From: Deltaproteobacteria bacterium
GTDB lineage: Bacteria; Myxococcota; XYA12-FULL-58-9; JABJBS01
Length of the DNA: 64,000 nt
Reading direction: 5' to 3'
NCBI GenBank assembly: GCA_018668695.1
Contig: JABJBS010000100.1
Span: forward strand, 1-64,000
The translations under genes were made by a program, and so were the position numbers. The notes under the pieces are model-generated. The model saw only the letters and a list, made by a program, of their open reading frames with translations, did not search any database and was not told the origin of the DNA. Below, piece after piece: positions 54,188 to 64,000 of this stretch; position 1 is the first letter of the stretch, and the number at the start of each line of letters is the position of its first letter.

Positions 54188-57100
54188 TGGGACCTCTTAT
54201 TGCCTGCATCATCACCGTACTGGTGGGAACGGCAACTCCAGATAAGCTCTCACCATACCGTGGGCAGCCCGTGGTCGCGATCAACATCGAAGCACCCGAG
54301 TCCGAAAATCCCGAAGAACTAAAGAAACTGATATCCATCGAGCCCGGCTTCCTGCTTGGTACCATCGATCTGCATACCTCCATCAAGCGACTCTACAGCC
54401 TCGGCCGGTTCTCCAACGTGATTGTTCATGCAAAGCGTCTTGCCGGTTCTGTTGAACTTACTTTTGAGCTCAAACCCATTCTGCACCTTGGAGATCTTGA
54501 GATTGAAGGTTTGTCTTACGAGGACGAGCTACGACTGCGACTCGCACTTGGCTTGTCGAACCACCTCGAAATAGACAGCCGTACGGAAGCCGAAATCGCC
54601 AAACAGACCCAAAGCTTTCTTGAGCAAACGGGATTTCAAAACGCCAAAGTCGAACTCACACGGACTCTCGCTGATACCCCCGCAACCATCGATCTCCTGA
54701 TGGAAATCGACCCAGGCGAGCCCATAGTCTTAAGTGAAGTTCGTATCATTGGCGATCCGAGATTAAGAGAGCAGCACTTGCGTGCCATGCTATCGCTGCG
54801 ACCTGGCGACCCGCTTGATCAAATCAAACTCACTGAAGACCTACGACAACTCCAAAAAAATTACGTCAAACGTGATTTTCGGACATGCAGAATCAAGAAG
54901 CCACAAATCGAAATAACGGAAGATGGCGCTGTTGTTACCGTTGAAATTCAAGCAGGACCCCGTATCTCAGTAGAGTTCACTGGAAACATGCTTTTAGGTG
55001 ACGATGAGCTTTTGCGTTTATGGCCCGATAATGGAGGACGGCTTCGAATCGGTGACCTTGGAATCTTCAAACGCCGAATCATCGGCAAGTATCGGCGGTT
55101 TGGTTTCTTTAATATTAAGGTTGAAGCCGAAGGCTTTCTCGACGAGACGACTGATATCATCCGGTATCTTTTTAGAATTACTGAGGGCGAGCCGGTCGAA
55201 ATTCAATCACTCAATTTCGAAGGTGCTTCTGCCTTTACCCAAGACGAACTCAAGCAACATATTCGCTCAGTCGTCCAATCAGCTCTTGGAACCGATGGAA
55301 TCATTCAGCCGCTCTATGCAGAAGACGGTCACATTATTTCTCGCGGCGGAGAACTTAAAACCAAACCTGGGGCACCTCCGAAAATCAAACGCACCCAAAT
55401 CATCGCACAACACAAACGCTGGATCCCCGAACTCTTTGACCAAGCCTTCAGAGATATTCAAGCTGCCTACCAAGACCGCGGCTACTTAGACGCTCAAATC
55501 GGTCCAGCTAAACCTACTATCGTCGACTCTCACGCCACCATTGTTGTTCCCATTGTGGAAGGTGAACAAACTTTTATCGATACGATGTCGTTTAAAAACA
55601 ACGTGAATATTCCATCGGCTCAACTCTTGGATGTTGTTTACGCAGCCACGAAGATGACGCCCGGTGCACCGCTCTCGTCGAGCGCAGTTGAAAACGCACG
55701 CATTGCCTTACTCCGGATGTACCGTGACGAGGGCTATATCTATTGCCGCGTTTTCACCGAAATAAATGAAAGCCCCAAAGCACTTCGCTACGATGTACGT
55801 TTTCGTTTCGAAGAAAGTGTTCAAGTCCGCATCGGCGAAGTCCTGGTTCGCGGTAACCGCTATACCCGAGAATCTTTTATTCGTGACCGCATTTCACTCA
55901 CTCCCGGCGATATCTATAGCCTCGATACCGCCATCCAAGACCAACGACAAATTGCCAATCTAGGCGTCTTTTCGAACGTCCGGCTTCGCTTACTCGACGA
56001 AGACAATCCCACCGAACAAAAAGATTTGGTCGCAGAAGTCAAAGAGCAGAACCGTCACCGACTTCAAATAGGTGGAGGCCTCTCCACAGAAGATGGTCCC
56101 CGTCTGCGATTTATTTACTCCCACCTCAATCTCTTTGGGGTCGGCGCCTCAATGACAACCTCGCTCAAAGTGAATCGGCAAATCTTTTTCGGGCTTTATG
56201 GTGATAAGGGACAAAACCTTAAAACGCTTTACGATAGCTACAATGCAACAGAGCAATTGACGAAGGCCCTAGAGCGCGAGCTTCGGCTCAGCCTGCGTTC
56301 ACCGCGCTTTACTCAATGGGCCTGGTCACCCATGCTTCGTGTAGATTTCGTTAATGAGCGAGACAACCAGATTGCTTATTTTCTAGAAACGTTCGCAGCC
56401 ATTTTTGGAGTCGAAGTGAATCCCGCTCCATGGCTCAAAGTTGCGCTTGAGCCGCAGGTAAGTATCACAGATCTAGAATGTATCGGCGAGACGGACTGCA
56501 ACACCCAGCTCGAGGGCGATAACAATTACCAACAAGGGCTGCGGCAGGGACTGAAAATTGGACCTCTCATTACCGTGGATTTTCGAGACAAGCCCATCAA
56601 TCCAACCAAAGGCTGGATTGCATTTTTTGATGCACGCTATGCAACCGGTCGCTCACGTACCTCAAGCGCCGACTCCGGTGAAGAGTGGCAAAGCTACGCA
56701 TTTACAAAAGTCGAAGGCCGCATGTCCGGCTATATCCCGCTCGGCAAACACGTCTTGGCGCTCTCAGGATCGGGCGGCTATATCAAAGTACATGATAGTT
56801 ATAGCCCCAACGAAAACTCCAATGACGCACCCATCGATGAACGCTTTTTCCTCGGCGGTCGAAATTCACTTCGCGGTTACTTAGAAAACTCGATTTCTCC
56901 AGCAGATTGCGATGACTTTTGCCAAGGCGGGCAGTTTTTTGCGTTGGCGAAATCCGAGCTCCGCATCAAGTTATCGCAAAATATCGCACTGGATTTGTTC
57001 TTTGAAACCGGTAACCTGTGGTCCCAGTCCATCGATCCCAAGGATATCTTGTTGAGAATCGGAACAGGGGTGGGCCTAAGCTACGCAACTCCCGTGGGTC

Positions 57101-57222
57101 CCTTGACCTTCAGCGTTGGCTTTAACCCCTACCCTGCCAAGCCCATTTTAGACCAAGCAACCGGCCGCGAGATTTACTCAGAGCGTTTTGTTGAGTGGCA
57201 CCTTGCGGTTGGGCAATTTTAG
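54187..57222 (+). CDS. BamA/TamA family outer-membrane protein with about seven POTRA repeats
   Basis: A 1011-residue Omp85-family protein. A short N-terminal signal-like segment (residues 1-15) is followed by about seven POTRA-like repeats (roughly 20-95, 96-170, 175-255, 260-335, 340-475 with an insertion, 476-560, 561-640). A C-terminal 16-strand-type barrel (about 645-1011) contains the family motif FFLGGRNSLRGYLEN and ends GQF. It is longer than BamA (five POTRA) or TamA (three). Translational coupling to tamB suggests it is the TamA partner; a BamA role is also possible if no other copy exists. Confidence 0.9.
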   Translation: MGPLIACIITVLVGTATPDKLSPYRGQPVVAINIEAPESENPEELKKLISIEPGFLLGTIDLHTSIKRLYSLGRFSNVIVHAKRLAGSVELTFELKPILHLGDLEIEGLSYEDELRLRLALGLSNHLEIDSRTEAEIAKQTQSFLEQTGFQNAKVELTRTLADTPATIDLLMEIDPGEPIVLSEVRIIGDPRLREQHLRAMLSLRPGDPLDQIKLTEDLRQLQKNYVKRDFRTCRIKKPQIEITEDGAVVTVEIQAGPRISVEFTGNMLLGDDELLRLWPDNGGRLRIGDLGIFKRRIIGKYRRFGFFNIKVEAEGFLDETTDIIRYLFRITEGEPVEIQSLNFEGASAFTQDELKQHIRSVVQSALGTDGIIQPLYAEDGHIISRGGELKTKPGAPPKIKRTQIIAQHKRWIPELFDQAFRDIQAAYQDRGYLDAQIGPAKPTIVDSHATIVVPIVEGEQTFIDTMSFKNNVNIPSAQLLDVVYAATKMTPGAPLSSSAVENARIALLRMYRDEGYIYCRVFTEINESPKALRYDVRFRFEESVQVRIGEVLVRGNRYTRESFIRDRISLTPGDIYSLDTAIQDQRQIANLGVFSNVRLRLLDEDNPTEQKDLVAEVKEQNRHRLQIGGGLSTEDGPRLRFIYSHLNLFGVGASMTTSLKVNRQIFFGLYGDKGQNLKTLYDSYNATEQLTKALERELRLSLRSPRFTQWAWSPMLRVDFVNERDNQIAYFLETFAAIFGVEVNPAPWLKVALEPQVSITDLECIGETDCNTQLEGDNNYQQGLRQGLKIGPLITVDFRDKPINPTKGWIAFFDARYATGRSRTSSADSGEEWQSYAFTKVEGRMSGYIPLGKHVLALSGSGGYIKVHDSYSPNENSNDAPIDERFFLGGRNSLRGYLENSISPADCDDFCQGGQFFALAKSELRIKLSQNIALDLFFETGNLWSQSIDPKDILLRIGTGVGLSYATPVGPLTFSVGFNPYPAKPILDQATGREIYSERFVEWHLAVGQF

Positions 57223-57324
57223 CATGGTCAAGGCGCTGTACTGACTGGGCAAGTTCGAGTAACCTGACGCTTGGATTGTAAACGGAGCTTGAAACCCCAA
57301 GTTGAAGTAAGTGGCATCTAGGAA

Positions 57325-58809
57325 ATGAACGAATCAAATATCAGCGTTTTGTTTGCAGACATCAAAGGCTACACCACCATCTCAAAAAGTGTGTCGGCCA
57401 CCAATCTCGAAGGCCTGCTGGATAATTACATTAAAACAATGTCGTCCATTATCGAGCACTTTAACGGGCGCATCGACAAGATTATGGGTGACGGAATCAT
57501 CGCCCTTTTCGAACCTCAGGACCAAGAGACGGCAGCCCATACCTACAATGCGGCGCTCGCAACCCTCGAAATGCAAAATGCAGTCACCAACCTTCGCGAC
57601 GACTGGCAACAGATGGGCGCTGGAATCGATCTGATCGTCCGCATTGGTCTGGCCACCGGAGATGTGGTCATTGGAGAGGTTAAAGCCGGAAAACACGAAG
57701 AATATACTGCGCTGGGAGATGCCGTAAATCTCGCATCCCGGCTTCAGGAACGAGCAACGCCTGGAACCGTTTTGGCGTGTCAGCAAACCCAAGCGGTTAT
57801 TGGGGCCAAGTTTCCCTGCCGGGTGAAGCCGAGTCTCGAAATCAAAGGCTACGACGACGTCTACGACGCCTATGAAATTACCGGCGCCCCCAACGAGGGA
57901 AACGAACAAACCGTACCAACAGCGGCAGCAAGCGCCTCTGATGATGATCTCAGACGGTCACAGCGCCAACCCTTAAGCATTGATATTACGTTTATCGGTG
58001 CAAAGGGGCTGCAAACCCATCCGAGTATCAATATCAGCGAAGGCGGCGTCTTCATTCAGACCCGTGAGCCCGAACCCATTGGAGCCCAGCTACGTATCGC
58101 AGCGAAAATTCCAACAGATCGCGGAACATTGCCTATGGTCTTAACCGGCCAGGTGGTTCGCCATGGCAGCCCTGCTGAAAACCCAGGCATGGGCGTAAAG
58201 TTTCTCGCCATTCAGGCCGAAACCGAAGACACCATTAATTATTTCGCCAACAGCGTTTACCACCTCTCGGATGCCTCGAGAGCACAAATCGTTGTTCGTG
58301 ACGGTCCTGCCTACAAACTGGTTCTCGATACACCACAACAGTTCCCCGAAGCGCACGGCCGAGCACTCACGGTTCACATCGAACGCATCAGCTCGGGCGA
58401 TATTTACTACTTCGAAAAGCGCCTGCTTCACGAGTTTGATAGAACCCGCCGTTATCAACACGAGTTTTCGTGTGTTGCCGTACGTATCGTGAACCTCGAC
58501 AAGCTCGTTGAACTTGAAACCCTCGAAGAAACCCTGATTGAAATCGCAGACCTCTTAAGCGCCTCGGTTCGAACCACCGATGAAGTGTTTTACTTCAAAG
58601 ACGGGCTTTTCTTTATTTTGGCTCCCGAAACTATGGCCAACCGAGTTTCAACACTCACACGAAGGATCGTCGAAGCAGTTCACACAATGTTTCTTCGCAA
58701 TCAGATTTTGGCACAGCTCTCAGTTTCTGCCGGCGCGTTCTCATTCGACGGCCACAACGCAGATCGACCTCAAGACATCCTCAAAAAGGCCTTAAGTCAC
58801 TGTGATTAA
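57325..58809 (+). CDS. Adenylate/guanylate cyclase-PilZ-degenerate GGDEF fusion
   Basis: A 494-residue soluble signalling protein with three parts. The class III cyclase domain (1-185) has metal ligands D12 (FADIKGYT) and D56 (IMGDGIIA), Lys52, and N135/R139 in GDAVNLASRL; the usual base-specifying Asp before the Tyr is Glu126. A PilZ-like domain (about 208-320) has R210xxxR214 and N236-x-S-x-x-G. The C-terminal region (about 365-494) resembles a GGDEF fold but has YFKDGLFFILAP where the active-site loop should be. Inference: c-di-GMP binding may gate cAMP or cGMP synthesis. Confidence 0.85.
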   Translation: MNESNISVLFADIKGYTTISKSVSATNLEGLLDNYIKTMSSIIEHFNGRIDKIMGDGIIALFEPQDQETAAHTYNAALATLEMQNAVTNLRDDWQQMGAGIDLIVRIGLATGDVVIGEVKAGKHEEYTALGDAVNLASRLQERATPGTVLACQQTQAVIGAKFPCRVKPSLEIKGYDDVYDAYEITGAPNEGNEQTVPTAAASASDDDLRRSQRQPLSIDITFIGAKGLQTHPSINISEGGVFIQTREPEPIGAQLRIAAKIPTDRGTLPMVLTGQVVRHGSPAENPGMGVKFLAIQAETEDTINYFANSVYHLSDASRAQIVVRDGPAYKLVLDTPQQFPEAHGRALTVHIERISSGDIYYFEKRLLHEFDRTRRYQHEFSCVAVRIVNLDKLVELETLEETLIEIADLLSASVRTTDEVFYFKDGLFFILAPETMANRVSTLTRRIVEAVHTMFLRNQILAQLSVSAGAFSFDGHNADRPQDILKKALSHCD

Positions 58810-58971
58810 TGAGTTTTTAAATAAACCCAAAAAAAGTCCTCTTTTTCACATCTCCACCTTGACGTTTCCAAAGATCGAACCATCTTTTAATTAGGCCCAA
58901 AAGCAGTTCTATTTAGTGGTCGAATAGACCCAAATTAGGTACTGATTCAGGGAATAAGAGAAGGTTATCAA

Positions 58972-59400
58972 ATGTTACGTCTTACACAGCTTAGCAATCA
59001 TGCCATCGCCCTTTTGGGGCAGTTGGCTGAAAACCGTGCTGAATGTCGGTGCAGTGCTCGTGACTTGGCAGATAAATTGAACCTGCCGATGACCACCACA
59101 GCGAAGATTCTTAAGAGCCTCACCCGTGAGGGACTCTTAATTTCCCATCGGGGAACGCTGGGTGGTTACGAACTGGCTAAAACACCAACGGAAATCACGA
59201 TTGCTGAAATTGTGGCTGCCCTAGAAGGCCCGATTCAGACTTGTCGAAAATCGGGTGTCGCCGGCGAATTTGTTCACCAGGCAATCGTCAGAGCCTTAGA
59301 GCAAATTTCACTCTATGAGATGGCAGCGCAGTTTTCACAGCAAGAAGTTAGAAACGAAGAGTCCCCAGAAGTTCTTGAGGAGGATAATACAAATGGCTAA
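58972..59400 (+). CDS. Rrf2 family transcriptional regulator
   Basis: A 142-residue winged-helix regulator. The helix-turn-helix is SARDLADKLNLPMTTTAKILKSL, and the wing is ISHRGTLGGYELAK. Iron-sulfur Rrf2 members usually carry three Cys in a cluster loop (near residues 90-105); here only C91 is present there, and C25 and C27 sit in the N-terminal part, so cluster binding is doubtful. Its end overlaps the rpoH start by 8 bp, so it likely regulates or is co-expressed with the heat-shock sigma factor. The upstream region has three WTARRCCCAA-like repeats. Confidence 0.85.
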   Translation: MLRLTQLSNHAIALLGQLAENRAECRCSARDLADKLNLPMTTTAKILKSLTREGLLISHRGTLGGYELAKTPTEITIAEIVAALEGPIQTCRKSGVAGEFVHQAIVRALEQISLYEMAAQFSQQEVRNEESPEVLEEDNTNG

Positions 59401-60262
59401 TTCAACAGCACTTACAATCAGCGAAAACAACATCGACAGCTACATGGCTGAGGTGAGTCGTCACCCCTTGCTGAGCCGAGACGAAGAGATGAGCTTAGCG
59501 TATGCGTTCCGCGATGACGGAGATGTATCTGCTGCCCACCGAATGGTCGTCGGAAACCTCCGATTTGTTGTGAAAATCGCTCACGAATACCGCCATTACG
59601 GCCTCAAGAAACTCGACTTGATTCAAGAGGGCAATATGGGCCTCATGATGGCTGTGAAAAAGTTTGATCCAGACCGTGGATATCGACTGATTTCTTATGC
59701 CGTCTGGTGGATTCGAGCACAAATCCAGAGCTTTATTCAGCGGTCGTGGTCCATGGTCAAAGTGGGCATGACAGGCTCTCGGCGAAAGCTTTTCTTCAAG
59801 CTGCGCTCGGAACGCGCACTTCTGGAAAAGAATGCCTTGCCAGGTGAAAAGCCGACCAACGCCGACATCGCCAAGCATCTCGGAGTCTCCGAAGCGGATG
59901 TAGATGCCATGGAAGTGGTGATGGCTGGACGAGATTTCTCGCTGGATACAACACTCACCGACGAGAGCGGAACTTCACACCTCGACCTACTGGCCGACGA
60001 GAATGCTTCGCAGGAAGAGTATGTTGCTCAACTCGAGGAACACCAAGTCGTACGTGAAAAGCTTGCTGAAGTTGCTGCCGACTCAAACGAGAAAGAGCAG
60101 TACATCATTGAGCACCGCCTACTCGACGAAGAACCCATGAGTCTCCAAGAAATTGGAACCCATTTTGGGGTCTCTAGAGAGCGCATCCGTCAGCTTGAAA
60201 GCCGCGTGATGGGCAAACTTAAGCTCTCCCTTGAAGGCCTCCGCCCGAGCCCTCAAGCCTAG
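59393..60262 (+). CDS. rpoH: RNA polymerase heat-shock sigma factor RpoH
   Basis: A 289-residue group 2/3 sigma-70 protein. Region 1.2 is IDSYMAEVSRHPLLSRDEE, and region 2 includes YGLKKLDLIQEGNMGLM and YAVWWIRAQIQSFI. The RpoH box appears as RRKLFFKLR, which marks the heat-shock group over RpoD. Region 4 is SLQEIGTHFGVSRERIRQLE. GAGGAGGATAATACAA before the ATG at 59393 fixes the start; a frame opening at 59315 lies inside the Rrf2 gene. The stop is followed by a 335-bp non-coding stretch. Confidence 0.92.
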   Translation: MANSTALTISENNIDSYMAEVSRHPLLSRDEEMSLAYAFRDDGDVSAAHRMVVGNLRFVVKIAHEYRHYGLKKLDLIQEGNMGLMMAVKKFDPDRGYRLISYAVWWIRAQIQSFIQRSWSMVKVGMTGSRRKLFFKLRSERALLEKNALPGEKPTNADIAKHLGVSEADVDAMEVVMAGRDFSLDTTLTDESGTSHLDLLADENASQEEYVAQLEEHQVVREKLAEVAADSNEKEQYIIEHRLLDEEPMSLQEIGTHFGVSRERIRQLESRVMGKLKLSLEGLRPSPQA

Positions 60263-60301
60263 TGCTTTAAAAGCTTTTCAAGCTTCATCCCCAAGAGTTG
60301 C

Positions 60302-60331
60302 TTGACGCGCCGAAAGCTCCTCCTTTATAAG
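60302..60331 (+). promoter_or_regulatory. Putative sigma-70 promoter of pyrG
   Basis: TTGACG at 60302-60307, an 18-bp spacer, and TATAAG at 60326-60331. It lies 266 bp upstream of pyrG and would give a leader of about 260 nt. Confidence 0.45.
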
Positions 60332-60370
60332 CAGTCAAGCGAATGCAAACCGAAGCTCTCATCTCAGCTC

Positions 60371-60470
60371 GGCTTGCGAAGACTCACTATCGCAAGCCGC
60401 TTCACATGCTGGCACAACTGCCCCCACTCACTTTCAAAATCCCTAGAAATTTCAACAAGATAACTTGTTC
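60371..60470 (+). other. Two hairpins in the pyrG leader
   Basis: CGGCTTGCG (60370-60378) can pair with CGCAAGCCG (60391-60399), a 9-bp stem with a 12-nt loop. AACAAG-ATAA-CTTGTT lies at 60454-60469. Neither is followed by a T-run. No known riboswitch was recognised. The remaining 335-bp gap between rpoH and pyrG shows no gene. Confidence 0.4.
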
Positions 60471-60569
60471 GATCACCTATTTTTCAGAAAGACACTGTGA
60501 TGACTATCCCTACCCGGATTGTTGGGGGTATAGCCGCGCGGTACGTCGCACAAGTAATAGTCAATTTAG

Positions 60570-62225
<1,656 letters not shown>

Positions 62226-62231
62226 CGCCAG

Positions 62232-62765
62232 ATGATTAACAAACCAGCTCCAAGCGTCGGTGTTTTAAACACCATCGAGGCCATCGTCTTTGACTGCGAT
62301 GGTGTACTAACCGACCGCGGTCTCTTCTACGATGAAAACGGTGGTCGTATTCTTCGCTTTGATGCACGAGACGGTTTTGGCATAGCACTATGGTGCCGCT
62401 CCGGTCTCAAGGGCTCGATTATGTCGGGACGCCCCATCGACATTGCTTCGAAGCGTTTTACTGAACTCGGTATGACTGAACTCTCTGGACGCTGTCATGA
62501 CAAGCGCGCCGGTCTAACCAAGCTCTGCGAAACCTGGAGTATAGAGCCAGCCAAGGTCGCTTTTGTTGGAGACGATCTACCTGATTTGGCCGCCTACTCA
62601 GTGGCTGGCCTTAAAATCGCGGTCAAAGACGCTGCCATTGAAGTTCAGCAGGCCGCCGACTGGATTCTCCACGCGCCCGGTGGGCAAGGAGCTGCCCGAG
62701 AGGTTTGCGAAACACTTCTCAAGGCCCGGGGCACTTGGCAAACGTGGCTTAAGAAGCACAGCTGA
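62232..62765 (+). CDS. kdsC: KdsC-like HAD phosphatase (KDO 8-phosphate phosphatase)
   Basis: A 177-residue HAD-superfamily phosphatase of the small C0 type. Motif I is VFDCDGVLTD (nucleophile D21, acid D23), motif II is the Ser of MSGRP, motif III includes the Lys of HDKRAGL, and motif IV is FVGDDLPDLAA. This set fits KdsC/YrbI, which releases phosphate from KDO 8-phosphate for lipid A inner core. It lies between pyrG and an acyltransferase in an LPS-type operon. Confidence 0.88.
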   Translation: MINKPAPSVGVLNTIEAIVFDCDGVLTDRGLFYDENGGRILRFDARDGFGIALWCRSGLKGSIMSGRPIDIASKRFTELGMTELSGRCHDKRAGLTKLCETWSIEPAKVAFVGDDLPDLAAYSVAGLKIAVKDAAIEVQQAADWILHAPGGQGAAREVCETLLKARGTWQTWLKKHS

Positions 62766-62776
62766 AGCAAATCTGA

Positions 62777-63721
62777 ATGGACCAAGACGACCCCCTGAAT
62801 GCACCGCTCCCCGAGCGTTGGTCTACCAAACAAAGAGTTAAGAACACCTTGATTCTAAAGGTCGTTAAAAAATCCTTCCAAGTTCTAAGCAGTATTCATC
62901 TTGAGAAGTTGATGGTCATCGTCCCCGGTCTGGCCCGCATTGGTTACTGGGCTGCATCTCGCGACCGCGACCGCGCGATTGTTCAGCTACAACAAGGGTT
63001 GAATATCTCCTACGCCGAGGCCCGGCTTCTCACAAAAAAGATGTTTCAACACCTTGGCAAAGTGGCCATGGAATGGATTCACAAGGAAACTCTCCTAAGT
63101 GAGCACCCCGATCTGCAGCTCAGTGACAAGCACCGGAAGCTTTTCGAAGAAGCCCTTGAGGAAAACAATGGCCTCATCGCGGTCACAGGACATATCGGCA
63201 ACTGGGAACTTCTGGCACAAATGGTTGCCAGAGCAAACTTTCCAGTGGTCAGTGTTGCAAGGCCCACCTATGACCCACGTCTCACCCGGTGGGTTGATGG
63301 CATGCGCTCCAGTCAAGGTATGAAAGTTCTCTGGCGCGGCAGCAGCAGCAGTCCCCGAGAGATTTTACGGGTGTTTCGAGACAATCAAATACTGGGCCTA
63401 CTCATCGACCAAGATACCAAAGTGCAGTCCACATTTGTTCCATTCTTCGGAAAACCAGCAGCCACTCCAACTGCCGCCGCCAGCCTTGCACTGCGGAAAA
63501 AGACGCCGATCCTCATCGGCTGGCTTCACCGAACGCGGCACGGGTTCAAACCTCACTTTGAGCGCTACCACTACGAAACCACCGACGATACACCTGCAGA
63601 TGTCCACCAAATCACCGCCGACATCACCGCGCGGCTTGAATTCGCCATCCGCGAGTACCCTGAACAATGGGTCTGGTTGCACAAACGTTGGAAAACCCGC
63701 GAAAAACCATTAAATGAATAA
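62777..63721 (+). CDS. Lipid A acyltransferase, LpxL/HtrB family
   Basis: A 314-residue inner-membrane acyltransferase. The HxxxxE catalytic motif is GHIGNWELL, and the family run DQDTKVQSTFVPFFGKPAATP is present. It transfers an acyl chain, probably laurate or myristate, to the KDO-lipid IVA intermediate. An N-terminal hydrophobic segment (about 40-60) acts as anchor. It sits directly after kdsC and before lptA. Confidence 0.9.
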   Translation: MDQDDPLNAPLPERWSTKQRVKNTLILKVVKKSFQVLSSIHLEKLMVIVPGLARIGYWAASRDRDRAIVQLQQGLNISYAEARLLTKKMFQHLGKVAMEWIHKETLLSEHPDLQLSDKHRKLFEEALEENNGLIAVTGHIGNWELLAQMVARANFPVVSVARPTYDPRLTRWVDGMRSSQGMKVLWRGSSSSPREILRVFRDNQILGLLIDQDTKVQSTFVPFFGKPAATPTAAASLALRKKTPILIGWLHRTRHGFKPHFERYHYETTDDTPADVHQITADITARLEFAIREYPEQWVWLHKRWKTREKPLNE

Positions 63722-63756
63722 TAAAGCAGTTCGTCTTAAGTCTGAATAGGAAAACC

Positions 63757-64000
63757 ATGATTGGCTCACTTGTACTTCTCATCACCATCGCGTCAAGCCA
63801 ACCGACGCCCATATCGTTTCGATGTGACAGCATGGAAGTGACCCAAAACCCGGCTCGCAGTAAATGCCAGGGCAATGCCATCGCTAAGCAGCAAGATATT
63901 CTTATTTGCTGTAAAGCTTTCGTCACCAAAGCAGACCAAGACTGGCAGTGGAAAAGTCTGCATTGCGTAGGGGATGTGCGCGCCCAACGAGGGACCGAGC
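63757..64000 (+). CDS. lptA: LptA-like LPS transport protein, cut by window edge
   Basis: The first 81 codons of a gene running past position 64000. A signal peptide (cleavage near residue 15) is followed by an OstA/LptA-type beta-strand repeat start: FRCDSMEVTQNPARSKCQGN, then AIAKQQDILICCKAF. It contains five Cys, more than usual for LptA. AGG-AAAACC precedes the ATG at 63757. Its place after an LPS acyltransferase supports LptA; an LptC-linked protein is the alternative. Confidence 0.7.
   Translation, partial: MIGSLVLLITIASSQPTPISFRCDSMEVTQNPARSKCQGNAIAKQQDILICCKAFVTKADQDWQWKSLHCVGDVRAQRGTE

Overview
The window reads as a chromosomal segment of a Gram-negative, gliding/twitching-type delta-proteobacterium (Myxococcota-like; the genus cannot be told from sequence alone). 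The Gram-negative call rests on lipid A and LPS genes (kdsC, an LpxL-type acyltransferase, an lptA start), a BamA-like barrel protein and TamB. The Myxococcota-like call rests on the pilB-pilT-pilC-pilS-pilR order, a pilin gene near an ABC exporter pair resembling the pilH-pilI arrangement of Myxococcus, a REC-DUF4388 protein, and dense two-component and c-di-GMP type signalling. Most of the window has moderate GC; one block (about 5.04-13.6 kb) is clearly GC-richer.

Layout. 0-5 kb: LysR regulator, DUF1772 membrane protein, serine-hydrolase lipoprotein, M14 carboxypeptidase, MAPEG-like protein and an unknown protein. 5.0-13.6 kb: a GC-rich copper/silver resistance island. It holds csoR, divergent from a Cys-rich small protein, an outer-membrane factor, a CusB-like adaptor, a CusA-like pump and a DUF3347 lipoprotein. 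It ends exactly at the 3' end of ychF and is bounded by imperfect direct copies of that 3' end. 13.6-24.5 kb: ychF, a hybrid histidine kinase, a barrel-like protein, a REC/HD-GYP protein, a Nit-type amidase, two convergent paralogous phosphodiesterases, a cobalamin adenosyltransferase and ttcA. 24.6-34.5 kb: REC-DUF4388, a sensor kinase, pilD, pilA with a sigma-54 promoter and tandem upstream palindromes, then a tightly packed run of O-oligosaccharyltransferase/Wzy-like protein, TPR-like protein, ABC ATPase, ABC permease and polyprenyl-phosphate sugar transferase. 34.4-39 kb: accessory genes (lipoprotein hydrolase, OPA-type MFS transporter, LysR, Tat-exported intradiol-dioxygenase-like lipoprotein). 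39-46.3 kb: pilB-T-C-S-R on the minus strand. 46.5-60.3 kb: rho, a HEAT-like protein, coaBC, tamB plus a long BamA/TamA-like protein, a cyclase-PilZ-GGDEF-like fusion, an Rrf2 regulator and rpoH. 60.6-64 kb: pyrG, kdsC, acyltransferase and lptA (cut by the window edge).

How the genes fit together. PilS/PilR should drive pilA through the sigma-54 promoter seen at 28288-28303. PilD processes the pilin, PilB/PilT/PilC extend and retract it, and the cluster next to pilA suggests glycan attachment or export linked to the pilus. The Cus island forms a complete CsoR-controlled Cu(I)/Ag(I) efflux unit with both divergent promoters overlapping one operator. The right end of the window is an envelope-biogenesis operon. 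No rRNA, tRNA, CRISPR array, integrase or intact transposase was recognised.
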